Positions 1 through 9,054 of a stretch of 64,000 nt of DNA are shown one piece after another. Position 1 is the first letter of the stretch. Each line of letters opens with the position of its first letter. The notes beneath the pieces are model-generated. The model was not told the DNA's origin, searched no databases, and saw only the letters and a list, made by a program, of their open reading frames with translations. Position numbers and translations under genes: made by a program. The stretch is from the NCBI RefSeq assembly GCF_029894125.1, contig NZ_JARXYZ010000001.1:124001-188000 (forward strand), given 5' to 3'. Origin of the DNA: Kitasatospora sp. MAA19 (GTDB lineage Bacteria > Actinomycetota > Actinomycetes > Streptomycetales > Streptomycetaceae).

Positions 1-97
1 CAGCGAAAACCGGGGCGCGCGGCGAAAACCGGGGGCACTCAGCGAAAACCCAGGGCACGCGGCGAAAGCCGAGGGGCACACCGAAACCCGACGCGCC
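1..97. repeat. Degenerate tandem repeat, about 20-bp period
   Basis: Five imperfect units of 17-21 bp follow each other; four share a GCGAAAACC-like core followed by a G-rich stretch, and the fifth is shorter and more diverged. Approximate units are 1-19, 20-39, 40-59, 60-80 and 81-97. The array lies downstream of the convergently read DUF5063 gene and no coding sequence is visible in it. It may begin before the window. Function unknown. Confidence 0.7.
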
Positions 98-140
98 GCC
101 CACGACGCCCCGGACACCACGGGCGCACCGGAAACCGGTG

Positions 141-890
141 CTACCGCCCGAGGCCCAGCTCGGCCGCCATCAGGTCACCGGCCTGCTGCTCCAGCTGCTC
201 GTCGGTGAGGCCGTCGTCGTCGGTGTCGGCGCCGTCCGGCACCGCGCCGATCGGACTGTCCAGCCTGACGTGCGCGATCAGCGACTGCAGCGCCCGCAGC
301 ACCGCCGTGCAGGTCGTGCCCCAGTTGGAGAGGTACGAGAACTGCCACCACCACAGCGCCTCGCTGACCCGGCCCTCGCGGTAGTGGGTCAGCCCGTGCT
401 GCAGCTCGCCGACCACGCCGGCCAGGTCGTCCGAGATCCGGAAGGCGTTCGGCTTCTCCGGCGGGCCGTACGGGTCGAAGACCTCGTGGTAGACGTCGAT
501 CGGCGCGAGCAGCACGGCCAGGCGCTCGCGCAGCTGCTCGCCGTCCGGCTCCGGTCCGGTGTCGGGCTCGAAGCGGTCCTCCGGGACGACGTCCTCGATG
601 GCGCCCAGCCGGCCACCGGCCAGCAGCAGCTGCGAGACCTCCAGGAGCAGCAGCGAGACCGCGCTGCCCGGCTCGTCGCCCTTGGCGACCTCGGTGACGG
701 CGAGCACGAAGCTCTCCACCGAGTCGGCGATCTGCACGGCGAAGTCGTCCGGCTCCGAACCGTGCGCGTGGGTGTGCGGGGTGTGGCTCTGCGGCTCCCC
801 GTGCGGCTGCCCCGGCGGCGGCTGGTGGGCCTGCCCGTGGGACGGCTGGTGGGGCGTGTGGGGCTGCTGGTTGATCGTCCGGTCAGACAT
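141..890 (-). CDS. DUF5063 domain protein
   Basis: A 249-residue cytosolic protein of unknown function. The first 45 residues are rich in His, Pro and Gln and look disordered. The rest matches the actinomycete DUF5063 family, with a conserved [12 protein letters not shown] segment near residue 180. The family is regularly found directly after recR. The start codon overlaps the end of recR by 8 bp, so the two are probably translated together. A DNA-repair link is inferred only from this neighbour. Confidence 0.85.
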   Translation of the reverse strand: MSDRTINQQPHTPHQPSHGQAHQPPPGQPHGEPQSHTPHTHAHGSEPDDFAVQIADSVESFVLAVTEVAKGDEPGSAVSLLLLEVSQLLLAGGRLGAIEDVVPEDRFEPDTGPEPDGEQLRERLAVLLAPIDVYHEVFDPYGPPEKPNAFRISDDLAGVVGELQHGLTHYREGRVSEALWWWQFSYLSNWGTTCTAVLRALQSLIAHVRLDSPIGAVPDGADTDDDGLTDEQLEQQAGDLMAAELGLGR

Positions 891-1482
891 CGAGCAGTCG
901 TCTCCCTTCGAAGGCGCGGCCGAGGGTGACCTCGTCCGCGTACTCCAGATCCCCGCCGACGGGCAGTCCGCTCGCCAGCCGGGTCACCTTCAGGCCCATC
1001 GGCTTGCAGAGCCGGGCCAGATAGGTGGCGGTCGCCTCCCCCTCCAGGTTGGGGTCGGTGGCCAGGATCAGCTCGGTGACCGTGCCGTCCGCGAGGCGCG
1101 CCAGCAGCTCGCGGATCCGCAGGTCGTCCGGGCCGACGCCCTCGATGGGGCTGATCGCGCCGCCCAGCACGTGGTAGCGGCCGCGGAACTCGCGGGTGCG
1201 CTCGATGGCGACGACGTCCTTGGACTCCTCGACCACGCAGATGACGCCGAGGTCGCGGCGCGGGTCCAGGCAGACCCGGCACTGCTCGGCCTCCGCGACG
1301 TTGCCGCAGACCGTGCAGAAGCGGACCTTGTCCTTGACCTCCAGCAGCGCGTGCGCGAGGCGGCGCACGTCGGTCGGGTCGGACTGCAGGATGTGGAAGG
1401 CGATCCGCTGGGCGCTCTTGGGCCCGACGCCGGGCAGCCTGCCCAGTTCGTCGATCAGGTCCTGAACCACGCCCTCGTACAA
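883..1482 (-). CDS. recR: Recombination protein RecR
   Basis: This 199-residue protein has the usual RecR length. It has an N-terminal helix-hairpin-helix region ([16 protein letters not shown]), a four-cysteine zinc finger ([16 protein letters not shown], about residues 57-72) and a Toprim domain with the VVEESKD segment. RecR acts with RecO and RecF to load RecA at gaps. It lies between ybaB and the DUF5063 gene on the minus strand, the typical actinomycete arrangement. Confidence 0.97.
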   Translation of the reverse strand: MYEGVVQDLIDELGRLPGVGPKSAQRIAFHILQSDPTDVRRLAHALLEVKDKVRFCTVCGNVAEAEQCRVCLDPRRDLGVICVVEESKDVVAIERTREFRGRYHVLGGAISPIEGVGPDDLRIRELLARLADGTVTELILATDPNLEGEATATYLARLCKPMGLKVTRLASGLPVGGDLEYADEVTLGRAFEGRRLLDV

Positions 1483-1711
1483 CGTCGCGCCTTCCCTCGG
1501 ATGGTCGGTGGTGCTCCGGTGCCATCATCCAACGAATCGGGCGCCGGACACACCGCCCGACGCCCGACTCCCACATAAATCACATGGGACCGTTGTCTGA
1601 ACTCCAGAACTTCAGGCCCGCCTGGTCGGCCCCTTGGGCGGGTCGAACACGGGCCCGTGGGCCGGTCCGGGTCGGACCGGCCTGCCGGGTCGCCGCTGAA
1701 CCCCTACGAGG

Positions 1712-2050
1712 TCAGAACGGCAGGCCGGGGATGCCGCCGCCCAGGCCCTGGGTCAGCGGGCCCATGCGCTCCGCCTGCATCTTCTGCGCCGACTGGTTGG
1801 CGTCCCGCACGGCCGCCAGGACCAGGTCGGCCAGGGTCTCGGTGTCCTCCGGGTCGACGGCGGCCGGGGCGATGGTCAGCGCCACCAGCTCACCGGCACC
1901 GGTCACCGTGGCCTCGACCAGGCCACCGCCCGCCGAACCGCTCACCTTCGTCTCCGCCAGCTCCTGCTGCGCCTGCGCGAGATCCTGCTGCATCTTCTGC
2001 GCCTGCTTCAGCAGCTGCTGCATGTTGGGCTGGCCACCACCGGGGAACAC
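1712..2050 (-). CDS. ybaB: YbaB/EbfC family nucleoid-associated protein
   Basis: A 112-residue protein with a Gln-rich N-terminal helix ([20 protein letters not shown]) and the compact alpha/beta fold expected of the YbaB family. These small homodimers bind DNA without strong specificity. The gene sits between dnaX and recR, where it is found in most bacteria. It is separated from recR by about 230 bp with no further gene. Confidence 0.93.
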   Translation of the reverse strand: MFPGGGQPNMQQLLKQAQKMQQDLAQAQQELAETKVSGSAGGGLVEATVTGAGELVALTIAPAAVDPEDTETLADLVLAAVRDANQSAQKMQAERMGPLTQGLGGGIPGLPF

Positions 2051-2155
2051 GGCTCACTCCTCGCTGTCGTGCTCGCGATCCTGCATTGCTGTCCTGCGCG
2101 CAGTCCGCTCGCGTCGTCACGGCCGAGCCTACGTGCTGCCGGGGCGGGCCGTCGC

Positions 2156-4345
2156 TCAGTTGCCGCGGTGGTGGATCTCCTCCAGGACCGTCGCTCCCAG
2201 CTCGCGGATGATCAGCTCCTGACCGGAGAACGCCTCCTCGTTGAGGTCCGGGTCGTCCTCCTCCGGGATGTCGTCCTCCGGCGCCACCGCCTGCACCGGG
2301 CGGGCGGACGGCGCGGCCACCGGCGACGGGGCCTGGACCGGCGCGGGCGCCACCGGGGCGGCCGGCACCTGCGGCGAGGGCTGCGGCTGGACCGGCGCGG
2401 GCGCCGGGGCCGGCGGCGCGGCGGCCGCCGGACGGGCCGGGGCTCCCCAGCCACCACCGGCCGGTGTGGCGGCCGGGGAGCCACCACCGGAAACGCCACC
2501 GGAGCTGCCACCCGACGGGTCGACGATGCACTCGATCCGCCAGTCCACACCCAGCGCGTCGGTCAGCGCCTGGCGCAGCACGTCGTCGCTGTTGCTGCCG
2601 ACGAAGCTGTCCCGGGCGCCCGCGTTGATGAAGGACACCTGGAGCACGCTGCCGTCGAACCCGGCCACCTGGCCGTTCTGGCTGAGCAGGATCCAGGTGA
2701 AGCGGCGGCGGTTCTTCACCGCCTCCAGGATCTGCGGCCACAGCTGCCGGACCTGCGCCGCGCCCTGCTGCGCGGCGCCCGACGGCTGCCCGGCAGGGGC
2801 GCCCACGGGCGCCGGGGCAGGTGCCGGCGCGGGCGCTACGGGGGCGGGAGCGGGCGCTACGGGCGCGGGGGCGGGGGCGGCCTCGGCCACCGGGGCCGGC
2901 GACTGCGGCGCGGGAGCGGCGGCCGGGGCCCCGCCCGCCGGCGGGAAGCTGCGCGGGATCGGCCAGGCGCCCGGCGCGGGCCCGGCGGGCGCCGCCGGGG
3001 CGGCCGGCGCGGGGGCTACCGGGGCCGGCGGTGCGACCGGTGCCGTCTGTACGGGCTGGGCCTGCGCCGGGGCGGCCTCGGCCACCGGGGCCGGCGACTG
3101 CGGCGCGGGAGCGGCGGCGGGCGGCGCCACCTGCGCACCCAGGCCCACCGGCGCACCCAGGCCCACCGGCGCGGCCAGTCCACCAGCCGCCGCCCGGCGC
3201 TCCAGCTTGTCCAGCCGTGCCTGCAGCGACAGCTCGTCGCTGTACGCGCCCGGCAGCATCACCCGGGCGCAGATCAGCTCCAGCTGCAGCCGGGGCGCCG
3301 CGTTGCCGCGCATCTCGGTCAGCCCGGTGTTGACGATGTCCGCCGCCCGGCTGAGCTCCGCCGCACCGAACGCGTCCGCCTGCGCCTGCATGATCGCGAC
3401 CCGGTCCGCCGGGGCGTCGATCAGCCCCTTCTCCCCCGCGTCCGGCACGGTGGCCAGGATCACCAGGTCTCGCAGCCGCTCCAGCAGGTCGGTGACGAAG
3501 CGGCGCGGGTCGTGCCCGCCCTCGACCACCCGGTCGATCACCTGGAACACCGTCGCCCCGTCCTGCGCGGCGAAGGCGTCCACCACCTCGTCCAGCAGCG
3601 CCGAGTCGGTGTACCCGAGCAGCGCGGTCGCCATCTGGTACGTCACGCCACCCTCGGCGGCACCGGCCAGCAGCTGGTCCATGACCGACATCGAGTCACG
3701 CACCGACCCGGCCCCGGCCCGGACCACCAGCGGAAACACCGAGTCCTCGACCTGGATGCCCTCCCGGCCGCAGACCTCCGCCAGGTAGTCGCGCAGCGTG
3801 CCCGGCGGGACCAGCCGGAACGGGTAGTGGTGCGTCCGGGACCGGATCGTCCCGATCACCTTCTCCGGCTCGGTGGTCGCGAAGATGAACTTGAGGTGCT
3901 CCGGCGGCTCCTCGACCACCTTGAGCAGAGCGTTGAACCCGGCCGAGGTCACCATGTGCGCCTCGTCCAGGATGAAGATCTTGTAGCGGCTGTGCACCGG
4001 CGCGAAGAACGCCCGCTCCCGCAGCTCACGCGCGTCGTCCACACCACCGTGCGAGGCGGCGTCGATCTCGATCACGTCGATCGAACCGGGCCCGCCGGTC
4101 GCGAGGTCGCGACAGGACTGGCACTCCCCGCAGGGCGTCGGCGTCGGCCCCTGTTCGCAGTTCAGACAGCGGGCCAGGATGCGCGCACTCGTCGTCTTCC
4201 CGCAGCCGCGCGGCCCGCTGAACAGGTACGCGTGGTTGACCCTGTTGTTACGCAGGGCCTGCTGGAGCGGAGCGGTCACGTGCTCCTGCCCGATGACCTC
4301 CGCGAAGGTCTCGGGGCGGTAGCGGCGGTACAGGGCTAGGGACAC
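2156..4345 (-). CDS. dnaX: DNA polymerase III subunit gamma/tau
   Basis: The clamp-loader ATPase of the replisome, 729 residues from the GTG at 4343-4345, chosen because the conserved start LALYRRYRPETF follows immediately. An upstream ATG at 4375 would add ten residues that do not look conserved. Visible features are Walker A (SGPRGCGKTTSARI), the four-cysteine zinc site (CLNCEQGPTPTPCGECQSC), the DEAH box (ILDEAHMV) and an SRT motif. Residues about 390-560 are a long Ala/Pro/Gln-rich linker, followed by a tau-type C-terminal domain. The linker is long, as is common in actinomycetes. Confidence 0.97.
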   Translation of the reverse strand: MSLALYRRYRPETFAEVIGQEHVTAPLQQALRNNRVNHAYLFSGPRGCGKTTSARILARCLNCEQGPTPTPCGECQSCRDLATGGPGSIDVIEIDAASHGGVDDARELRERAFFAPVHSRYKIFILDEAHMVTSAGFNALLKVVEEPPEHLKFIFATTEPEKVIGTIRSRTHHYPFRLVPPGTLRDYLAEVCGREGIQVEDSVFPLVVRAGAGSVRDSMSVMDQLLAGAAEGGVTYQMATALLGYTDSALLDEVVDAFAAQDGATVFQVIDRVVEGGHDPRRFVTDLLERLRDLVILATVPDAGEKGLIDAPADRVAIMQAQADAFGAAELSRAADIVNTGLTEMRGNAAPRLQLELICARVMLPGAYSDELSLQARLDKLERRAAAGGLAAPVGLGAPVGLGAQVAPPAAAPAPQSPAPVAEAAPAQAQPVQTAPVAPPAPVAPAPAAPAAPAGPAPGAWPIPRSFPPAGGAPAAAPAPQSPAPVAEAAPAPAPVAPAPAPVAPAPAPAPAPVGAPAGQPSGAAQQGAAQVRQLWPQILEAVKNRRRFTWILLSQNGQVAGFDGSVLQVSFINAGARDSFVGSNSDDVLRQALTDALGVDWRIECIVDPSGGSSGGVSGGGSPAATPAGGGWGAPARPAAAAPPAPAPAPVQPQPSPQVPAAPVAPAPVQAPSPVAAPSARPVQAVAPEDDIPEEDDPDLNEEAFSGQELIIRELGATVLEEIHHRGN

Positions 4346-4430
4346 ACCCCCGACGATATCGGGACGCACCGACAAACGCGTCGCCCCTCACCTCGCCACC
4401 GTCCCCGCCCCCCCGGTCCGGGAACGCAAA

Positions 4431-4527
4431 GACCCCCCGTGCACCCGCCAGAGCCCTCCTACCCTTGCTGCCTTCCGGCCCTGGGGGGGTTCAGAGAGAT
4501 AACGCCACACGAGGGGCTGACCCCCAC
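4431..4527 (-). ncRNA. ffs: Signal recognition particle RNA, small bacterial type
   Basis: Read on the minus strand, the segment contains the Ffh-binding hairpin with GGCCGGAAGGCAGCAAGGG. Complementary G/C-rich ends (GGGGGTCAGCCCC at the 5' side, GGGGGGTC at the 3' side) close a single stem of about 97 nt. This is the 4.5S-type RNA that pairs with Ffh for co-translational membrane targeting. It lies just upstream of dnaX, as in other streptomycetes. The exact ends are estimated. Confidence 0.9.
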
Positions 4528-4629
4528 ACTACCGGATCCGAGCCCCGACGATCCACAGGCCACCCCCACCCTCCCGCCTACGGGATAGCTGGTCGCGACC
4601 ACCCCCGAACATGTACTAAGCTCTCCCAC

Positions 4630-4714
4630 GGAGGATTCGCCTAGAGGCCTAGGGCGCACGCTTGGAAAGCGTGTTGGGGGCAACCCCTCACGAGTTCGAA
4701 TCTCGTATCCTCCG
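4630..4714 (+). tRNA. tRNA-Ser(GGA)
   Basis: An 85-nt class II tRNA. The acceptor stem GGAGGAT pairs with ATCCTCC. The anticodon stem CACGC/GCGTG encloses the loop TTGGAAA, giving anticodon GGA. A long variable arm (TTGGGGGCAACCCC) and a TTCGAAT T-loop follow. The 3' CCA is not encoded. Its 3' part is the attachment core reused four times downstream. Confidence 0.97.
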
Positions 4715-4715
4715 C
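4662..4715 (+). repeat. Attachment core copy 1, inside tRNA-Ser(GGA)
   Basis: This 54-bp segment runs from the anticodon loop (TTGGAAA) to one base past the tRNA 3' end (TCCTCCGC). It is the parental copy of a direct repeat found again at 11897, 15523, 18269 and 23863. Recombination from anticodon loop to tRNA end is the classic crossover zone of tRNA-targeting tyrosine integrases. A GGTCTCAG motif starts at 4780, 64 bp beyond the core. Confidence 0.9.
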
Positions 4716-4736
4716 CCCTGCCCAGTAGGGCAGTTG

Positions 4737-4768
4737 AAGGCCCCGACCGGGTTTCCGGTCGGGGCCTT
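4737..4768 (+). terminator. Terminator of tRNA-Ser(GGA)
   Basis: A perfect 14-bp stem (AAGGCCCCGACCGG with its complement) closes a GTTT loop and is followed by a short T-rich stretch. It lies 23 bp after the tRNA and is the likely intrinsic terminator. Hairpins of the same type follow attachment copies 2, 4 and 5. Confidence 0.85.
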
Positions 4769-4802
4769 CTTCGTGTCGTGGTCTCAGTTGGGGTTCTGGG
4801 CC

Positions 4803-5360
4803 TCAGGCGGCGTCTTCGCCGGGCTCCTCTGGGCCAGATCCGACGTCGCCCCACAGAGCCGCGCCGATCTTCCTGCCGACGTCGTTCAGCATCGGCTCGG
4901 TGACGTGCTGGTAGCGCTGGGCCATCGAGGTCGAGGACCAGCCCATGATCGCCATGACGATCCGCTCCGGCACGCCGAGCAGGAGGAGGACGGTCGAGGC
5001 GGTGTGACGGGCGTCATGGAGGCGGCCGTCGCGGATGCCGGCCTCGCGCAGGAGCCGCTTCCAGTGGTGGTAGTCGGTGCTGGGGTTGAGCGGCTCGCCG
5101 GTCTCCGAGGTGAAGACGTAGCCCTTGTCCGTCCAGAGGTGGCGCGCGAGGGCCCGCTCGCGGTCCTGCTCCTCCTTGTGCTGCCGGAGGATCACGACGA
5201 GCTGCTCGGGCAGCGGCACCGCACGTCGCCCGGCTCGGGACTTGGTGTCCTTGGTCTCGCGGCGGATCGGCTCCTTCTGCGGGCAGAAGCCAGGCTTGCG
5301 CCCGCAGCAATCGCCGCAGCCGTGCCGGTACTCGGGCCGCGTGCCCGCCCCGCCCACCAC
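4803..5360 (-). pseudogene. Tyrosine site-specific integrase, C-terminal half only
   Basis: The translated segment matches the second half of actinomycete phage-type integrases. It has a Cys-rich insert (HGCGDCCGRKPGFC), the block RRETKDTKSRAGRR, the catalytic HDARH motif, GWSSTSMAQRY and the likely nucleophile tyrosine in RYQHV. The N-terminal DNA-binding domain and the first catalytic arginine are missing. Recognisable sequence begins at RPEYRHGCG (about 5339), and the few residues before it are unrelated. It points at tRNA-Ser(GGA), 89 bp away, as expected for an element integrated there. It should be inactive. Its missing part resembles the fragment at the right end of the window. Confidence 0.88.
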
Positions 5361-5384
5361 CTACCCCGCTGCCCGACCCTCGGC

Positions 5385-5855
5385 GCTATACGCACCGTCC
5401 CGACCCTGCGCACCACCGGACGTCCCGCCGGCACCGCCTGGACCTGGTTCGCCATCGCCCTGACCGCCTCCCTCGGCGCGAACGTCGCCACCGCCGGCCT
5501 CCTCGACCTCGACCACGTCCCCGCCTGGCTGCGGATCATGGTCGCCGAATGGCCCGCCCTCGCCTTCTTCGGCGGCACCCTCCTCGCCCACCGCGCCACC
5601 GCAACCGCGACCACCACCGAACCGAAGCCCGCCGAGCGCGAACTCCCGCTCCGCGAAAACGCCGAGCCTGCACCGGCGACCGAGCCCGCACCGGTGACGG
5701 ACGCGGAGCAGGATGACCTGCCCGCCGACGAACCGGTGCCCGAGCCCGACGACGACGTCCGGCCCGACAGCCGGGAACGGGTCTGTAAAAAGAACGCCAG
5801 CTGTGCGGGGGTGGGTGGTGCCGTAAATGCGTTGAGGGTCTCAGGTGGTTCGTGA
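5385..5855 (+). pseudogene. Remnant of a DUF2637/Spd-like membrane protein of an integrative element
   Basis: An open frame without a convincing start encodes about 55 residues with two hydrophobic segments (WFAIALTASLGANVATAG and ALAFFGGTLLAH). An acidic Pro/Glu/Ala-rich tail follows. This pattern resembles the C-terminal part of DUF2637 membrane proteins of actinomycete conjugative elements. Its beginning is missing and it abuts the truncated integrase, so it is probably another relic of the same element. Family assignment is from memory of the pattern and is moderate. Confidence 0.45.
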
Positions 5856-6431
5856 ATGATCCGCTGCGTGACCATCTATCTGGAGACCGAGCGCCTGACG
5901 CTGCGCCGATTCACTGCTGACGACGCGGACCTGTTGATTGAGTTGGACAGCGATCCGGCGGTGATGCGCTTCCTGTCCGGCGGGGAGGGGACGCCTGCGG
6001 AGGTCGTCCGCGAGAGCCATCTGCCGAACATCATCGCCGGCTACGAGAGGTGGGGCGGCGAGCTCGGGTTGTTCGCCGCGTTCGAGAAGGACGGCGGGGC
6101 GTTCATCGGCTGGTTCTGCCTGCGACCCGAGAAGGACGGCCCGAAGGACGAGGCCGAGCTCGGGTACCGGCTGCGGCAGGCGGCCTGGGGCAAGGGCTAC
6201 GCCACCGAGGCCTCGCTGGCCCTGCTGCGCAAGGGGTTCGGCGAGCTCGACCTGCGCATGGTCTGGGCCGCGACGATGGTGCTGAACCGCGGTTCGCGCA
6301 ACGTCATGGAGAAGGTGGGCATGACGTTCTCCCATCCCCTCCCCACCCCGGACGGCATGCTGATGGTCGAGGGCGCCGACCTCGGCGGCGTGCAGTACGA
6401 GATCACGAAGGAGCAGTGGGAGCAGCGCTGA
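5856..6431 (+). CDS. GNAT family N-acetyltransferase (RimJ/RimL type)
   Basis: A 191-residue acetyl-CoA-dependent transferase. It begins with LETERLTLRRFTADDADLL, the hallmark of the RimJ/RimL group. Sheet-helix elements GELGLFAAF and GAFIGWFCL and the acetyl-CoA site RQAAWGKGYATEAS follow, then the typical end NRGSRNVMEKVGM. The substrate cannot be read from sequence; protein N-termini or small amines are known for the family. Translation may instead start at the GTG at 5868. It appears intact inside an otherwise decayed module and converges with a broken regulator. Confidence 0.88.
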   Translation: MIRCVTIYLETERLTLRRFTADDADLLIELDSDPAVMRFLSGGEGTPAEVVRESHLPNIIAGYERWGGELGLFAAFEKDGGAFIGWFCLRPEKDGPKDEAELGYRLRQAAWGKGYATEASLALLRKGFGELDLRMVWAATMVLNRGSRNVMEKVGMTFSHPLPTPDGMLMVEGADLGGVQYEITKEQWEQR

Positions 6432-6448
6432 CCTCCCGCCCTGTCCGG

Positions 6449-6905
6449 CTATGAGGCGCGGAGGTGGGTGAGGACGGCCAGGACGCGGCGGTTGCCTTCG
6501 GTGGGGTCGAGGTCGAGTTTGGTGAAGATGTTGCCGCAGTGCTTCACCACGGAGGCTTCGGTGATGGAGAGCCGCGCCGCGCTGGCCTGGTTGTTGAGGC
6601 CCTCGGCCATGTGGGAGAGGACTTCGCGCTCGCGGGGGGGTGAGGCGGGTGAGGGGGTGGGCGGCGGTCTGGGTGCGGAGGAGGATGCGCACGACGTCGG
6701 GGTCGATGACGGCGTCGCCGGATGCCACACGGCGCAGGGCGTCGAGGAAGTCGGCGACATCGCCGACGCGGTCCTTCAGGAGGTAGCCGAGGCCCGCGGG
6801 TTGGGCGCCGGCGGCGGAAGGAGGCGGGTGGCGTAGGGGGTGGCCACGTACTGGGACAGGACCCGGCCACCCGCTGGATGGCCGCCCGCAGAGCTTCGGT
6901 CAAGC
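6449..6905 (-). pseudogene. Broken LuxR/NarL-type response regulator
   Basis: The last 60 residues are a clear LuxR helix-turn-helix (PREREVLSHMAEGLNNQ, then NIFTKLDLDP). The preceding receiver end (GYLLKDRVGDVADFLDALRR and VASGDAVIDPDVVRILL) continues in another frame. The frame breaks in a run of seven C (6635-6641). Further upstream, fragments like VLSQYVATPYATRLL lie in yet another frame, and the phosphorylated half of the receiver is absent. The gene is dead. No histidine kinase remnant is visible beside it. Confidence 0.82.
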
Positions 6906-6949
6906 AGAGGTCCCGGTAGCGGCAGCCACCCTTGCGCCTGGCCCGCCTA

Positions 6950-7245
6950 TCACGCCGTGGTGGCCGACCATCCGTAGCGGGAGAAGGAGGGACTTCCGTC
7001 CCGGTACGCGACCAGAGCCTGCGTAGCTGTCGGGAACGCGGGCTCAGGGAGGCGGTCCCCAGAGACCCACTGGGCAGCCAGGTGTTTGTCCGGCTCGGTA
7101 TTGGTCAGTTCGCCGGTCCACGTGTCGGTGGCGAAGACGAAGAGGACGAACTGCCCTGCCTGGCCGAAGACCTGTTCGACGTGGATGACGTGGACGAGTA
7201 CGAGATCGGCCGGGCGGACGAGGAGGCCGGTCTCCTCCTCGAGCC
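6950..7245 (-). pseudogene. NUDIX hydrolase, C-terminal fragment
   Basis: The minus-strand reading frame begins in the middle of a Nudix box (LEEETGLLV). It continues with the typical beta-strands (VLVHVIHV, FVLFVFATDTWTGE) and the HLAAQWVSGDRLPE motif, to a stop at 6950-6952. The front half, including the first part of the catalytic box, has been replaced by transposase sequence near 7245. It is therefore inactive. Position and frame were worked out by direct translation. Confidence 0.75.
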
Positions 7246-8034
7246 GAGAGCCATCCGCTGGGTTGTCACCGGCGACGGGTTCCAGACCGGACCGTCTTCG
7301 AGTACATCGTGCTCGCGCTGGTCCACGGCTCCGGCTACGAACGGATCGCTGGCGCCGGATGCTCCGACCGGACCATCCGGCGCCGCGTCAAGCAGTGGGC
7401 TGAACTGGGGATATCCGAGAAGGTCCATGCCCTTGCACTCGAGGCCTACGACCGCATGATCGGCCTCGGGCTGAGCGAGATCTCGGTGGACGGCTGCATC
7501 ACCAAGGCCCCGTCCGGTGGGGACAAGGCCGGGCGCTCCCCGGTGGACCGGGGCAAGCAGGGGCTGAAACGCTCCGTCGCGTCCGATGCCTGTGGTGTCC
7601 CGCTCGGGATCGTCTCCGACGGGGCCGACCGGCACGATTCACCCCTGCTCGGCCCCACTCTGGACGCGGCACAGGCACAGGTCGGCGCGATGCCGGAGAC
7701 CGTCAACGTCAACCTCGACCGCGGCTACGACAGCGCCAAGTCCCGTCTGCTGATAGCCGGGTTGGGCTTCACTGCCGAGATCGCACGCAAGAGCGTGCCT
7801 GCCCCGATCCAAGCCGGAAAACGCTGGGTGGTAGAACGCACCCACTCGTGGATGAACGGCTACGGAAAGCCCCGTCCCTGTACCGAGAGGAGCGGCGAGG
7901 TCGTGGACTTCTACCTCTACCTCGCCGCCACTCTCGTCACGCTCCGCATGCTCATCCGACGCTCGACGAGCCGCTACCGCTGGGACGGCCGCCCCACCAC
8001 CCGACGCCTCAAGTGATCCATTTGCCGGTCGGTC
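7243..8034 (+). pseudogene. IS5-family transposase, N-terminally truncated, with one IS end
   Basis: The reading frame is open from about 7243 (PLGCHRRRVPDRTVFEYIV) to the stop at 8014-8016. It shows the DDE transposase sequence of IS5-group elements, including VDGCITKAPSGGDKAGRSPVD, NLDRGYDS and WVVERTHSWMNGYGK. The first residues of the family are missing, and the NUDIX fragment abuts the break. The IS end is probably near 8034: the sequence up to there is repeated, inverted, at 8844-9054 and the similarity stops on both sides. GTG 7309 could start a shortened protein of 235 residues. Confidence 0.8.
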
Positions 8035-8799
8035 CTAGCCCCAGTTCTGCAGCTGCTGGAGCAGGTCGGCGTCGCCCTCCATCCGCAGCGAGCCGGCCGG
8101 GATGCGCATGTACATGAGCAGGGCCATCTCGCTCGCCGTGCCGTAGATGGCGGCGGTGGGCTTGCTCTCGGCGGCCTCCGCCGCGGTGAGGCGGGTGAAG
8201 CGGGAACCGGCGGCGTCCACCGTCTGGCGCCAGGAGCCAGCCTCGGCTGCGTGGTAGTCCATGGTGGCGGGCTCGCCCGGCCACGGGACCGTGACGGTGC
8301 AGACGGTGGCGAGGAACTCCTCGATGGCGTCGACCGCCTCGGTCGTCGGCAGCTCCTGCGGGGTACCGGAGGCCAGCTGGGCGTCGTAGGTGTGGATCAG
8401 CGACTCCGGGACGCGGCGGCGGGCCACGGCGGCCACCGTGTGCGTCGAGGCCAGCGGCTCCCACCAGGCCCAGCAGCCCCGGTCCGGGCCGGCCTCGCGC
8501 AGCGCAGTAAGCAGCTGCTCCGTCGAGTCGGCCAGCCAGGTTATGAGGGCCTCGCGCTCCCTGGGCGCCGCCAGCCCGTCCTTGCTCGGCCGCTCGTCGC
8601 CCGGCGCGGTGTTCAGCACGATGTAGGCCCAGAAGCGGTCCCCCTCACTGAGGTGGTTCGCCAGGTCGTACAGCGTCCAGCCCGGGCAGGACGGGACGTC
8701 GGCGTCGAGGCTGGGGGCCGCGGCGACGGCGGCGCGGAACGCGGCGGACCACCCGTCAATCATCCGCAGCAGGGTGGAGAAGTGGAGATGCTTAGTCAC
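8035..8799 (-). CDS. Maleylpyruvate isomerase family mycothiol-dependent enzyme
   Basis: A 254-residue DinB-fold protein of the mycothiol-dependent maleylpyruvate isomerase family. It opens with the conserved CPGWTLYDLANHLSEGDRFW segment, which carries the metal-binding histidine. A central RRRVPESLIHTYDAQ segment holds the second histidine region, and a small C-terminal domain follows. Family members use mycothiol to isomerise or detoxify small electrophiles; the substrate here is unknown. The TAG stop (8035-8037) touches the inferred IS end at 8034, so the last residues may be altered. It is bracketed by inverted IS fragments. Confidence 0.85.
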   Translation of the reverse strand: MTKHLHFSTLLRMIDGWSAAFRAAVAAAPSLDADVPSCPGWTLYDLANHLSEGDRFWAYIVLNTAPGDERPSKDGLAAPREREALITWLADSTEQLLTALREAGPDRGCWAWWEPLASTHTVAAVARRRVPESLIHTYDAQLASGTPQELPTTEAVDAIEEFLATVCTVTVPWPGEPATMDYHAAEAGSWRQTVDAAGSRFTRLTAAEAAESKPTAAIYGTASEMALLMYMRIPAGSLRMEGDADLLQQLQNWG

Positions 8800-8843
8800 G
8801 CAGACCTTGTATCACCCGGACCGGGACTCTCGCACTCGATTAA

Positions 8844-9054
8844 GACCGACCGGCAAATGGATCACTTGAGGCGTCGGGTGGTGGGGCGGCCGTCCCAGCG
8901 GTAGCGGCTCGTCGAGCGTCGGATGAGCATGCGGAGCGTGACGAGAGTGGCGGCGAGGTAGAGGTAGAAGTCCACGACCTCGCCGCTCCTCTCGGTACAG
9001 CGACGGGGCTTTCCGTAGCCGTTCATCCACGAGTGGGTGCGCTCTACCACCCAG
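8844..9054 (-). mobile_element. Inverted 211-bp fragment of the same IS5-type element
   Basis: This segment is the reverse complement of 7824-8034 with one visible difference, which changes Pro to Arg in the encoded transposase tail. It holds only the last 60 or so codons of the transposase and the IS end. Together the copies form inverted repeats around 8035-8843. It interrupts the glycosyltransferase gene that runs in from the right. Confidence 0.88.

Noticed and set aside
2810..3180. Repeat-rich GC segment that might be a mobile or regulatory repeat
   Set aside because: It is the Ala/Pro linker of DnaX; the periodicity follows the codons of that protein.
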